Part shown: one piece after another, positions 1 through 11,195 of the stretch
Layout of the letters: each line of letters begins with the position of its first letter
Numbering within the stretch: position 1 is the stretch's first letter
From: Gordionus sp. m RMFG-2023
Lineage: Eukaryota > Nematomorpha > Gordioida > Chordodea > Parachordodidae
Length of the DNA stretch: 64,000 nucleotides
Assembly (NCBI RefSeq): GCF_954871325.1
Contig: NC_088778.1
Coordinates: 19,515,120 to 19,579,119, forward strand
Reading direction: 5' to 3'
The notes under the pieces: generated by a model
Seen by the model: the letters and a program-made list of their open reading frames with translations, nothing else
What the model was told of the DNA's origin: nothing
Databases searched by the model: none
Made by a program: the position numbers and the translations under genes

Positions 1-334
1 TAGTGGTACCGTCCAATATAATAAAACGGGTATACATTATGTATAGGATCTATATACTAGTGAATATACTTGGTGCACGCTATAACTCCTGGTGGGTGAT
101 GAAATTGCACTTGTGCAATTTCTGGCGTGGTAATGAATGAATTCATTTCTAAATTTTTTTTAAATAACTAAAGCTAGGTGCCCCCATTTTATTAGTGATA
201 GTTCACGTCATCCAACGTGTCCTATCATTTCATGTTTATACGCCATATTTAAAAAAATGATAGTGAATATAATCATTCAATTTTTAACCGATTTCGATAA
301 AGTGCCGTCTTTTTAAGCGAATTTTTTTAAATCG
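1..334. other. non-coding, nothing recognised
   Basis: No open frame or element end that I recognise lies here. Sequence is AT-rich with a short palindrome, TTGCACTTGTGCAA, near 104. Confidence 0.4.
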
Positions 335-494
335 ATGGCCGAGGAAACTACCTCTACTGACTTATTAATGGAAATGGTGGGGTTCGGTTCATCCGGTGGT
401 AAATATTATTTTATTTTAATCATATTTATTTACAGATATAACTTACATTAAAGAAATTAAGCTTAAAATCAGCCATCACCCACCTTTAAAGTAA
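335..494 (+). CDS. possible small two-exon ORF, about 40 residues
   Basis: An ATG at 335 opens a frame beginning MAEETTSTDLLMEM. A good donor (GGTG/GTAAAT at 398/399) and an acceptor (TTACAG ending at 435) would remove a 37-bp AT-rich intron and leave an in-frame second exon 436-494 ending in TAA. The intron size fits the 40-bp introns of the kinase gene in this window, which is the main reason to list it. I do not recognise the protein. A copy of repeat family R1 begins right after the stop, so the frame could belong to a mobile element. It could also be chance. Confidence 0.25.
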
Positions 495-780
495 TTAAAT
501 TATATTGTAGTTCTCGGGTATAGGCTTTTTCTTTGTCCCACTCCTTCTAAATTAAAGCCTATAGAGGTTTAAGCAACATTTTTCGAAATGTTGTGCCTAC
601 AAGTACGTGCGGCTTGCCCACAAACGTGTGGAGGGCTCCTCATATTTTTATTTTTATACCCAAATTAAATTGTTCCAATTAGATGGAAATGAGGAAAACC
701 TAGCGTAGCTCTGTTGAATCTTCAACGTTAGAGGGCAAAAGCGCTATATATCACGTATCACGTAATTTTTAACCATATGA
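495..780 (+). repeat. dispersed repeat family R1, copy 1
   Basis: This segment and 9583-9835 share a series of blocks in the same order: TTCTCGGG(T/C)ATAGGCT, a TTTCGAAAT(G/A)TTG block, TTATACCCAAATTAAATT, ATGGAAATGAGGAAAA, and CAACG(T/C)TAGAGGGCAA followed by GCGCTATATATCACGTATCA. No coding potential is seen. The unit is about 260-285 bp, the size of a SINE or MITE, but I see no clear Pol III boxes or inverted ends. Confidence 0.6.
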
Positions 781-1899
781 TTAACTTTCAATTCAATTGA
801 TTTTAGGACGATTAGAAGACTCAACAAGTTTCTAGTAATATTGATAAGTAGTTGTACTTATTAATTTTTATTTAATCATATGTTTATTTCTAGACTCAAT
901 GAATTAAAAATTAACGATGAAATGGATTCTATATATTCTTAATTCATTCTATATTATTGATGTGGTAATCCTGTGGATAGATAAGATTATTTATATTTTC
1001 TTTTATAATACTCATAACTAAATCTCATTATTACAAAATCGGAAAGAGTAGTTTCCACACATTTTTGTTAACTTACAACTGGGTACAGGTTTGTTGGTAT
1101 CTTTGAGATAAAAATCGGCATAATTTTATGAAGGGGGGTGTTCATAAAATTTACGTTCGCTCACTTTGGACAGATCTATGACCAAAGTGTTAGATAAGAT
1201 AAGAACTCAGATCTCTAATAGGAATTTACTGAATCTGATATTATAAAGGTAAACATTTTTTATTTATATATATGACCAATATTTAGAAATTAATTAAGGT
1301 AAAAAAATTATAAATATTCTAAAATCTACAGATACTGCTACAACCTCTTACCCATACTATCAATCTACCCCAGCCTATCCACACGATATTGGTAATTAGT
1401 TTAATACAAAATTATAAATATTCGAAAATTTATAGATGCTACAACCTCTTATCCATACCATCATGCTACCCTAGCCTTACAGGGTATCCGCAATTATACA
1501 AAGTAATATTTTATCTTGATTTAAATAAAAAAATATATAACTTCATATAAGATATTGACATGATTTTGGAAAGAGACAAATAACAAAACATGATGAAAGT
1601 AGGTTATTATTTGTAGTTATATTTTTGAATCATTTCTTTTATCATTTTCCAATTTAAAATATGATCAAAAATATTTTTTTTACTATTTTAGATAAAGAGA
1701 ATATGGAGAGCAAAATATGTATAACTTTTTTAACATATTGATAAAAAAAAATTTATTATAAAAACTAAAATATCACAAGAATAATATTTTTAATATATTC
1801 GGTACACTAGGAGATAATGATATTTGTTTCAATAATTTTGAAAATATTCTTTTAGAAAATACATTTGAAAATAAATCAATTTAAAAAAACATTATATGA
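781..1899. other. AT-rich intergenic DNA with one imperfect duplication
   Basis: No gene recognised. Between about 1300 and 1500 a unit of about 100 bp occurs twice, sharing AAATTATAAATATTC and GCTACAACCTCTTA followed by a CCATACCATC-like block. Confidence 0.4.
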
Positions 1900-2280
1900 G
1901 GTTACATTGCAAAAAACAAGGTTAGTTTTAAAAAAAAAAGTTAGATTTTACAAAAAAAGGTTAGTTTTAAAAAAAACAATGTTAGAATTTACAAAAAACA
2001 GTTTTTTTCTAACAATGTTATAATTTACAAAAAACAGAGTTAGTTTAAAAAAAAACAATGTTAGAATTTACAAAAAACAGGTTTGATTACAAAAAAAAAG
2101 GTTTGTTTTAATAAAAGAATGTTAGAATTTAAAAACAGATTTGTACAAAAAACAAGGTTGGTTTTAATAAAAAAAATGTTTAGAATTTACAAAAAAACAG
2201 AGTTAGTTTTAAAAAAACAATGTTAGAATTTACAAAAAACGGTTTGATTACAAAAATATGGATAGTATTTACAAACAGGA
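1900..2280. repeat. degenerate tandem repeat, A-rich
   Basis: Phrases such as GTTAGAATTTACAAAAAAC and GGTTAGTTTTAAAAAAA recur about seven times with irregular spacing. No coding potential. Confidence 0.65.
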
Positions 2281-3069
2281 GCATGTAGCATAAAAATATG
2301 TAACATACCCCCAAACAAGGGCACGTAGACTAAAAAATAATTATCTATTTACCACCAAATGGGGGCACGCAGCCTCTGCCTTAAATTACCGCAAAATGTA
2401 AAATAATTTATGCTATATTCACCAAAGGCAGTATTTAACGAATCAATATTTCAAAATCTTGCGATACAAGAAAATGATTTGTATTTTAAAAAAATCGCTG
2501 CGATTAGCTTTTGCGACTCAAGTCGCGCGATTGATAACTATAAATGCGATGTGATATTTATTGTTTAATCGCGCTAAATTGCAATCGGGCACTATGAATT
2601 CAAGGTTGATGATCAAACATAATTTTAGTTATACTTATAAAGATTTAAGGAATATGAAACAAAAGTAATTAATTAATAACAAAATCTTTTGAAAAATATT
2701 AAATAATATCTACAAATTTTATATTAATAAATAATAATATAGGAATTATCTTCCTTAATTTTACTTTTGTGTATTAGATATCCTTCTAAATAAGAATAAT
2801 TAACTTGAAAAAAATTAATATTATATTCATAAAATTTTTTTTTATTTGAATTGTTAAATTCTCCAGCATTTTGTTTGAATGAATCTGGTAACCCTGCTCC
2901 TAGCATTTATATTTTTAAAGATATAAAGGGCCAAAAGTAGCAAAAATGATGCATTTTTAGTTTCACCTTTATTGACCATGATTCAATAAGTTATATCTTA
3001 TCCTTAATAATCTTTTATAAAAATTGTAAATTTTAATTTTCTTATAAATATATTTATCAAAGTGGTAGT
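2281..3069. other. intergenic, nothing recognised
   Basis: A 60-codon minus-strand open frame (2724-2906) matches nothing I know. No kinase C-lobe exon continuing the LKB1-like gene is visible here. Confidence 0.35.
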
Positions 3070-3287
3070 TAGTGTTGTTAAACAGATTGATATGAACTGA
3101 TTTTCAAAAACGCCTAACTCAATATTCTATCCAAAAAAATATTACACAAGCCTGAAGATTTTTCTCAAAGATGGCACATGGTCAAATATTATTGAAATCT
3201 CAAGGCTTATGCATTATTTAACTGGCTAAAATATTGAGTCAACCATTTTAAAAATATTGGCTCAAATCTAGTTGTTTAACAACACTA
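3070..3287. mobile_element. hAT-type MITE, copy 1
   Basis: Begins TAGTGTTGTTAAA and ends TTTAACAACACTA, an inverted pair. The interior shares CAAGCCTGAAGAT and GGCTAAAATATTGAGT with copies at 30962-31341 and 50941-51060. The flanking 8 bp (GTGGTAGT and GTGTTGAA) match only partly, so the target duplication is decayed. It lies downstream of the last recognisable LKB1 exon. Confidence 0.75.
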
Positions 3288-3746
3288 GTGTTGAAGGGTG
3301 ATCATCAGTTGGATCAATTACCTCAGTTAAAGGAGATATTAATAACATTTGCAATAGCAGTAAATGTGTTATCTTGAGGAAAATACCTAGCTATACCACG
3401 AGGAGTTAACTCATGATGATAACTTGTTAATTCAAAATGGATCCATTGCTTAAAGGGTTGGCTTGACAGTCATTTTGTGGTTCAAAACTTGTTTAATTTT
3501 TGCAAGGGAACCCAACCCATAAATTTAACAACATTAGAGAGGGGAGATGTAGAGTTATCTTATTAGTTTGTGAATTAAAACCTTGCTAATACAATTTATA
3601 TATTTTTAAAGACATTTATTACATTAATAAAAGTGTTAAATGAAGAATGGTTTAACCCATATGGAAGATTTATTTCTAATTCCTCTAAATATATTATCTT
3701 ATAACTGAATTATGCAGAATAATAGTATTTTAATTTATAAATTTAC
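3288..3746. other. non-coding or unassigned, between MITE and last LKB1 exon
   Basis: The next LKB1 exon (activation loop with the APE/PPE motif) would be expected here on the minus strand, but I could not find it in any frame. Short open stretches around 3330-3460 do not resemble a kinase. Confidence 0.35.
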
Positions 3747-4525
3747 CTCAGCTACTCCAAAATCAGTGATTTTTAGAGTTTCATTACAAGTTAGTAATAA
3801 ATTTCCTGGTTTGATATCTTTGTGTATTATTCCTAAACTATGTAAGTATTTAAGCCCATATATTATTTGAGTGAAATACCTTAATTTTTTAAATTTCAAT
3901 ATATATATACATATATATTTATTTAATTATTACCAATGAGCCTGCCATAAAGGAAATTTTTTATCTGGTACAGAATCAAGCATTTCTTGCAATCCTGTAA
4001 CACAATATTCTAAAATCATATATCTAAAATATAAAATTAATGATATTATATTGTTTAGTGTACATTTTTTGTTTTTCTTCATTGTATAGCACTTCAATTA
4101 AATTGATAATATTGTCATGTTTAATTTTTTTTAACAAATTTATCTCCCTAATTTAAATTTAAATAACAAAAAATATGAAACAATTACATAATAACATTTT
4201 GATCTCCATTGGGAATTTTCCTTAATTTGTGTTTTTTTAATATTTTACAAGCTCTCCTACATATTGTTTCACAGTCAAAAACTTCTTTAACTTTTCCATA
4301 TGAACCTTCTCCTAAAACATCTCCAATAAGGTATTTACCAATTAATTTTGCTCTCTTGATTTTATTTTCATATATAACTTGTGAAGAATCAATCCTATTT
4401 ATAAAATTCATCTGGCATACTACATTATCGTGATTCAAATTAGCCATATGGTTCACGTGGATACAGTCAGCTGTAAATAAATCCATAATGAATAGATGGT
4501 TAGGGTCCACTAGATGTATGAACAT
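3747..4525 (-). CDS. STK11: LKB1/STK11-like serine/threonine kinase, 5' half only
   Basis: Four exons on the minus strand: 4525-4188, 4147-4064, 4023-3934 and 3879-3747. GT-AG introns of 40, 40 and 54 bp keep the frame throughout, giving 215 codons. The family is the master kinase that activates AMPK-type kinases with STRAD and MO25. Visible landmarks are [12 protein letters not shown] and [11 protein letters not shown] before the domain, glycine loop [11 protein letters not shown] lysine in ACKILKK, EINLL of the C helix, [15 protein letters not shown], catalytic HKDIKPGN, and DFG where human LKB1 has DLG. The start is the ATG at 4525. Everything after GVAE is missing: activation loop, PPE motif, C-lobe. 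Reading into the next sequence meets a stop after three codons. The gene may be truncated, may continue after a very long intron, or may run off the left edge. Family identity is very secure; completeness is not. Confidence 0.93.
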
Positions 4526-4610
4526 TTGTGAAAAAACCTCAAATGACCTAAAATGGCCACAAATATATTTGAAGCGATTATAAAATTGTATAACTTTGAA
4601 ACGTTGTAAC

Positions 4611-4748
4611 CAATGATATATATAACATAGATTGGCGATTCATTCATTAAAAACGTCCTCACATTGCAATCAGCTGTAGCGCCATGTGAGGACATTTTTA
4701 TCATGCATTTAATGAATGAATCGCCAATCTATGTTATATATATCATTG
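4611..4748. mobile_element. short foldback element upstream of the LKB1 start
   Basis: Left arm 4611-4664 and right arm 4684-4748 are inverted repeats (CAATGATATATATAACATAG against its complement, with TTGGCGATTCATTCATTAAA inside, and CCTCACAT at the inner end). The loop is 19 bp and the right arm carries about 11 extra bases. It begins 85 bp upstream of the LKB1 ATG. A related arm fragment (AATGCATTTTAATGAATGAA) occurs at about 47310-47400 inside an LTR. Confidence 0.8.
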
Positions 4749-4854
4749 TTTGTAACAGATTTGACAAATAAATTAAAAAATGCTTTTTATTTTAAATTAA
4801 ATTTAAATGGCTAAATGGTAATTAATATTTATATTAATACAAGAACAGTATATA

Positions 4855-5530
4855 TTAAAAAATAAATAGCAGATAATTTACAATATTTTAGCAAACTCTT
4901 AATACTCTAGATCCATTTATATATAATAGACAGCACAATTGTGTTATAAATATATCTTTGATATAACATTATTAAAATTTATATCAAATATCTCATAATG
5001 AAAATTTTAGTTAATATATAAAAATGCAATTTCTTTTTTTTGCATGATAATGTATAAATTGAATTAAATTTTTGTTAGAATAGATAATATTATTGTTGTT
5101 TTTTTGCATGATAATGTATAAATTGAATTAAATTTCTGTTAGAATAGATAATATTATTGTTGTATTTTGATTTAATAAACTATATTGAACCATTTGATTA
5201 TTAGAATTTGAATAATAGCTTTGTTTAAAAATGATATAAATAGCAGACAATTTACAATATTTTAGCAAACTTTTAATACTCTAGATCCATTAATATATAA
5301 TAGACAGCACAATTGTATTATAAATATATCTTTGATATAACATTATTAAAATTTATATCAAATATCTCATAATAAAAATTTTAATTAATATATAAAAATG
5401 CAATCTCTTTTTTTTGCATGATAATTAGATAATATTATTGTTGTATTTTGATCTAATCAAACTATATTGAACCATTTGATTATTAGAATTTGAATAATAG
5501 CTATGTTTAAAAATGATATAAATATCTAAA
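4855..5530. repeat. direct duplication of about 370 bp with an inner 79-bp tandem
   Basis: The block beginning AAATAGCAGATAATTTACAA at about 4863 recurs at about 5238 with high identity over CTCTAGATCCATT, GACAGCACAATTGT and the end TTTGAATAATAGCT. In the first copy a unit containing TTTTTTTGCATGATAATG and GTTAGAATAGATAATATTA occurs twice in tandem (about 5032 and 5100). No coding potential. Confidence 0.85.
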
Positions 5531-6772
5531 AGATACTATTTACTTGGACTAATGGTCTCCGTAAAATATGCACTCTGTTTTGCCTAGTTTTCTAAAAAAA
5601 ATTAATTATTATATGCAAATTAAATAATATATACTTTAATTTATAATTTTCTTAGTGTTGATAATTGTTGCGATATATCTTTAATCTCTTGGATTTTCAT
5701 AATTATTTTGGGAACAAAATACTTTGGGAACGAACTATTGCAAATTGGCTTTTTTTTGGGACGAACTATTGCAATAAGACAAAAAACCTATTTCCTAAAT
5801 TTTCATACGAATTAGAGGGACGATAACGAATAGATAATAGCTCAAACAAGGAATGTTCAACTGAAGGATATTTTTTAAAATGAGACGAAGTATATTTAAA
5901 ATTAAACAAGTATCTGAAGTAAGGGGTAGATTAAAATTTAGGAGATATGTCATTTAATGAAATTGTTAAAATCATAATTTAAATTTTTCCTTAATTATCT
6001 AGAATCTTTATAATTTTAGAGCTAACCTGTAATTTTTCATTTATGCATTTTATATTATCTGTGCTATTTTTTGAATGTTTAATATCTTGGTGTAGCAATT
6101 TATCTATAACCTTTTGTCCCTAATTATATTAGCACTCATTTCCAATAATACTCTATTTTCCCTTTTAACGTAATTTTAATAATACTCTACTTCCATTTTA
6201 ACGTAATTTTAGAGCGAACGTATTTATTCTAAAATACTAAGCATGTATACAGTATTGTTTATTGATTATGTTATTTTTCTAGCTCCCAAAAAAACTTCTT
6301 TTATGGTTGTTTTGATCTGATTTAGGGGATCATCCCCTCATTTTCGCTGTTCCCCCTCTACTTTGTTCTACTTAGGGTTTATGACCATGGAGATTATTTT
6401 ATTTCTCTTAGCAAGCAGCGGCAAGTTATACTTTATTTGTGTTCCTGGCCTTGGTGTTTTCTTTACCTCTCCCTTGTTTCTGCATTAATCTGAGTTGATA
6501 TAACCACTGAATTGGGTTTATTCGATTGTAAGTTAACTTTCTGTAACAGTTTTAATCACCTATTAGTTTGCTAACCCCTTTCACACCTCTAAATATCGTA
6601 GTTTCATGTCTCGAATCAGAAATTAATCACCTTATAGTAAACTAACCCCTCTTACCCTTCTATAATTAACATCGTAGTTTTATGCTTTCTCGAGACGCCA
6701 TTACGTTTCTGAAAGACATCCTTTTTCTTAGTTTCCTAAAATGTAATGTTTTAAAGTTCTATTTTATTTTAT
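5531..6772. other. non-coding; possible 5' region of the APE LINE
   Basis: No gene seen. Between about 6550 and 6700 a unit of about 75 bp is imperfectly duplicated (TAATCACCT, CTAACCCCT, ATCGTAGTTT, TCTCGA). Duplicated leader units are common in LINE 5' regions, and this lies just before the endonuclease frame. That link is inference. Confidence 0.4.
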
Positions 6773-7640
6773 ATGAAAGATATGTTTTATTTCCTTTCAA
6801 ATAAATTTTTTCTATTAAAATGTATATATCAAACGTATATATCAATTCGGACTTCTAGTGTGTACACCGATATGGAGAACATAATTTATGGCAAGCTAAT
6901 AATCGCGTCGCTTAATATAAACGGAATGAAAAACAATTTAGCAATGTTATTAAGAAATATTGAAACGGATAAATTAGACATTGTTGGTATTCAGGAAACC
7001 CACTGTCCAGAAAATAATACTGCAGACTTTAAAGATTTTAAGTTGTTTTGCTCTGGTACCACCTCCAATAGCTGGTCTGCAATAGCATTCCTAATAAACA
7101 AAAGGACGCAAAAATCCATCATTAAATTTGGACCCACCCATATAAAAGATGAGGATTACTCTATCTTTACACAAAATTTAAGCCTACGATAGTTGCAAAT
7201 ATATACGCCACCCCCCAAGGAGGAATGATATATTGGGATTTATAGACACAATGACAAATATGATAGACTCGTTGCCATCAATATATAATATCATAATCTT
7301 AGAGAATTTAAATTTAAAAATTGGTAAAATTGTAGAATATGTTAATAATAATACCACTGGACACGCGACAATACAACAAAATTATAATGTAGATAGCATA
7401 AAGCTCCTTCTTGCAAAAGTAAAAATTACAAAATAGAAAATACTTTCTTTTACCATAGAGAAATAAACACATACACCTTTGTAAGAGTCAATCAGTCCCG
7501 TATAGATTTCTTCATCTCTAATATCCATATATCGTGGTTCAATGATGTTAAAGTTTCTACTCATGTTAAATTGTCAGATCACAGGATGATGGTATCGAAA
7601 ATTACGATAAAAAATATATGGGGTTATCACAATAAGATTA
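6773..7640 (+). pseudogene. APE-type LINE endonuclease domain, frameshifted
   Basis: The first frame (6773-7192) carries ASLNINGMKNN and VGIQETH, the start of an apurinic-endonuclease-like domain (exonuclease-endonuclease-phosphatase fold) that nicks target DNA for target-primed reverse transcription. The product probably starts at MENIIYGK (6872). Later frames give IILENLNLKIG, a worn GDFN-type motif, and RIDFFISNIHISWF then KLSDHRMMV at about 7495-7600, the family's catalytic SDH end. At least two frameshifts and stops separate these pieces, so it is not functional. The RT part follows at 8460 after a gap that includes repeat R2. Confidence 0.8.
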
Positions 7641-8459
7641 GTCAAAATCAACGTCTACATGACAGGATTTTCAGTGGATGCAAACCCCTTTCAAAAACCT
7701 TTGCCTACCTCCATAAAAAATTCCACCGCGGCGGCAGTGTCTGTCTATATGTTTTCACCTTTTTAATTTATTGACACCCTTTTCAGAGAATTTATCTAGG
7801 ATAACTTAAATTAATCTATCTTTACTAACAACTATCGATATTTTGTGAATATAAAGAATTTATTTTTTAGATAATAAATTCAATTAAAACCTCCATTATT
7901 TAGAATGAATTCTTTATTATGGCATTATGAGCTTGCTTAAATATCTAAACCTTTTAAATTACATTTAAAAGGATAGCAGAAAGATTTATATAGAAAACAA
8001 TGTGTATGATTGTTTATGGTCGATGAATTGTATTATAATAATTCTATAATAAAAGTATTAATTTTTACAGTGATAAATTTTGTCCTATTTCATCTCGAAA
8101 TTTAATAGATAACCCCCCAAAAAATTTATCCTACCCCCATTAAAGCAGCCTATCCTCTATCCCCTTCAATAAATAGGATACAAACTGTTCCTACCCCTCC
8201 TGCTCATGTAGACGCTGGTCAAAATCTATCTAGACCCAATGCAAATTTTTTCTAAACAATCCTTTCACGTAAACATACCAAAGCATAAACGCAGGAAAAT
8301 ACATTGCTTTTTAATCAAACGTTAGTCAGAAGAAGGGTCAACTTTCAAAGTGTAACCTTGCACGGAAAGGTGGATGAATGTTAAAGTCTTTTTAAAAAAG
8401 ATATTGCGGAAATCTATAATACGCTGCCAAACGTAAATATCTCCTCAGGAAAAAAATGA
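7641..8459 (+). other. decayed LINE interior with dispersed repeat R2
   Basis: No intact frame. The stretch about 8080-8230 (TCCTATTTCATC, then AATTTAATAGATAAC and several CCTACCCC-like runs) resembles 63815-63915, marking a second dispersed repeat or the same LINE interior. Confidence 0.45.
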
Positions 8460-8952
8460 ATGTCTACTGAGACATTAGAAAACATTAGACAGCTCAGTGT
8501 AGGAAACGACTTAAATAGAGGCTTATGGAAAGATATACAGAAACTGCTAAGGACATATAGAAGAATCTACGTTGCAAGAAAGGTCTTTGAAATTTATAAG
8601 GACATGAAGGAAAATAGGATTTATGATGCCTACAAAAAATTAAATTTTTTCTGTAAACCATATAGTTTTAAGAAACTTCTTTCCTTAGTTTTAGCGAATG
8701 AGAAAGAAATCATTGACCAAGAAGAGCAGATAATGGCTAGACTATTACATGATGGTTTTTGATTCTAGGAATGCTGTCAAGCAAACACATAAAACCTAAA
8801 GTAGTTAAAAAATTGCGGAAAAATAAAGCTCCAGGGCTAGACAATATTACAGCTGAACATCTAAAAATGGCGTCCAGAACAGTATCTTCCTTCCTTCTAT
8901 CCCTTTTTATTAATCTGGGAAAGCGGCAAAACTCCAGTAGGAATAAATCCTA
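8460..8952 (+). pseudogene. APE LINE, start of reverse transcriptase
   Basis: Two overlapping frames. The first (8460-8762) gives a charged helical stretch like the linker between endonuclease and RT. The second (8759-8968) contains LRKNKAPGLDNITAEHLK, the conserved opening of LINE reverse transcriptases, then FLLSLFINLGK. The frame is cut at 8953 where the inverted duplication begins. In the right arm of that hairpin the RT frame continues with KFTDYRTVAFTSSVLDKI, the next conserved RT block. The element has lost the rest of RT, including the catalytic aspartates. Confidence 0.8.
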
Positions 8953-9603
8953 CTGCAGTATTATTTAATTAATTTAAGGGTGGGTTTAGGATGCTTTTAG
9001 TTTTAAATTTAAGGTATTATATTTCGACATTAAATTTTGAGAAAAATACAAAATATTTGATTTACTTTACCCATTGGAGGCACATGTTATGGTTTATGGA
9101 ATAAATTTAGAGAAAATTATGTTTCAGATTTTATCGAGCACAGAGGATGTGAAAGCAACAGTACGATAATCAGTAAATTTTTTAGAATCTTTGATTTTAG
9201 AGAAATTACACAGAAAGGATTTATTCCTACTGGAGTGGTGTTCGGAAAATATAGTATTTGTTTATTATATTCTTTGAAGTTGACTAAACAATTGGAAGTA
9301 TTAATTCTAAAATCTATCCCAATATCTGTGCATAAATCCTTTCTGTGTAATTTCTCTAAAATCAAAGATTCTAAAAAATTTACTGATTATCGTACTGTTG
9401 CTTTTACATCCTCTGTGCTCGATAAAATCTGAAACATAATTTTCTCTAAATTTATTCCATAAACCATAACATGTGCCTCCAATGGGTAAAGTAAATCAAA
9501 TATTTTGTATTTTTCTCAAAATTCAATGTCGAAATATAATACCTTAAATTTAAAACTAAAAGCATCCTAAACCCACCCTTAAATTAATTAAATAATACTG
9601 CAG
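8953..9603. repeat. near-perfect inverted duplication, 272-bp arms and 107-bp loop
   Basis: Left arm 8953-9224 is the reverse complement of right arm 9332-9603; both begin or end with CTGCAG, and I noticed one mismatch in the stretch compared. The loop is 9225-9331. The right arm, read on the plus strand, is LINE RT sequence continuing from the frame that stops at 8952, so the left arm is an inverted extra copy of LINE DNA. The outer end of the right arm runs into repeat R1. Confidence 0.92.
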
Positions 9604-9835
9604 TTCTCGGGCATAGGCTCTTATTTTTGACCCGCTCTCTTTTTTACAAATCCTATGGACGTCTGCAACTTTCTTTCGAAATATTGCGCGAACGTGTAAA
9701 GGGCTTCTTATATTTACTTTATACCCAAATTAAATTTCGTTTCAAAATGGAAATGAGGAAAATCTAGTGTGGCAATAATGTATTTTCAACGCTAGAGGGC
9801 AATGCGCTATATATCACGTATCATGTATATGTTTT
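9583..9835 (+). repeat. dispersed repeat family R1, copy 2
   Basis: Shares ordered blocks with 495-780, starting AATTAAATAATACTGCAG then TTCTCGGGCATAGGCTC, and ending CAACGCTAGAGGGCAATGCG then CTATATATCACGTATCA. It overlaps the outer 20 bp of the hairpin's right arm, so the hairpin arms include a little of R1. Confidence 0.65.
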
Positions 9836-10369
9836 GAATCAAATAATTCAAATAAGTTCTTATTAATGTATGAACAAATTAAAATGTAATTTACAAATGC
9901 CATACAATGACCCAATATAAATATTCCTATTACATAACACAATGTTTATGTCACTCCCATCCTACTAATTTTAGTTATGATTTTGTAGTATGGAGATTAT
10001 AGTGGCTCAATTAATTTGCATTATATTTATAAGAATACATTTGTTTACTAATTTTGTTTTAATTGAATGCCTTTATATTTTTATTGAAAGGTTATCTTTT
10101 ATTATTAAAAAAGAATTTAAAACAAAGGTCATATACAAAACATGCGATTATAAAAATTATAGAAATAAACAACTGAATAAAAATTAAATTTAAAAAAATC
10201 AATTAAGAGATCTATTTACCTGCATTCTATATGGAACCATGAATGACAATGCAATTACTTTGATATAGTCATCGTAATAGACTTTTGTAAATAGAAGGCT
10301 TCATTACGATCGCCACTTATTTGGCGTAATTTTCTCCCTAATAATGTGGTAAATTAAAGAAATTCATCA
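9836..10369. other. AT-rich, nothing recognised
   Basis: An open frame of 65 codons (9990-10187) has a hydrophobic start but no family I recognise and no supporting context. Confidence 0.35.
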
Positions 10370-11195
10370 CCAAAATCAAGTTAAAAGTTTTTATACAAGA
10401 AAGATGTTATAAGGGTCGTAATAAATTGGCACTACCATTATATTTTACCATATTCGGTAAAAAAATTATGAAAATTTTATAAAACTTTGTTTTAAGCATA
10501 GTTAAAAGTTTTTCAAAGATGTTCTAAAACCTTTGAGTCTAGTAACTGCCATTATATTTTACTCCACGAGGAAAAAATAAATGTGTTAATTTTTTAAATA
10601 TTATTTTAAGCATAGTTAAAAGTATACTAGAAAGATTTTCTAAAACTTTTGGGTCTAGTAATAAATTGGTATTACCATTATATTTTACCCACTAGGAAAA
10701 AAAATTATTAAAATATTTGTTTATATCCTAGTTAATTTTAATATTAAAAAGATATTCTAAACTTTTATGTTTATAAAGAAATTTCTAGTGCCATTTATTT
10801 CAGCTTCACGCGCGAAATGTAGAAATATAAAAAATATATATCTATGTTTGGAGCCCAATAAAAAGTCTTTGATATCATAAAGATTTTTTAAAACCATTGG
10901 TAGTAATAAGATGTAACTGCTATTATATTTCACTCCACAAAGAAGAATTTTATTTTAGATTGTTTTAATCCTAGTTTAAAAAAATTTGATATTGGAAAGA
11001 TGTTTTAAAACCTTTGGGTTCAGTAAGAAATTTCAAATTCCATTACTTTTTAACTCCATGCATGAAAATCTAGAAACATAAAAAAATTATATACTTGTTT
11101 TAGTCCAGTAAAAAGTTTTTGATATTCGAAAAATATTCTAAACCTTTGGGTCTATTAAAATATTGCTACTGCTATTATATTTTACTCTTTTTTTT
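10370..11195. repeat. degenerate tandem array, period about 110-120 bp
   Basis: The phrases ACCATTATATTTTAC, TAAGCATAGTTAAAAGT, GATGTTCTAAAACCTTTG and GGGTCTAGTAA recur in the same order about seven times with considerable divergence. No coding potential; old satellite-like DNA. Confidence 0.75.

Noticed and set aside
3330-3460. Extra exon downstream of the LKB1 exons (two open minus-strand frames)
   Set aside because: Neither frame resembles a kinase C-lobe, no consistent splice join to 3747, and the reading depends on frame choice.
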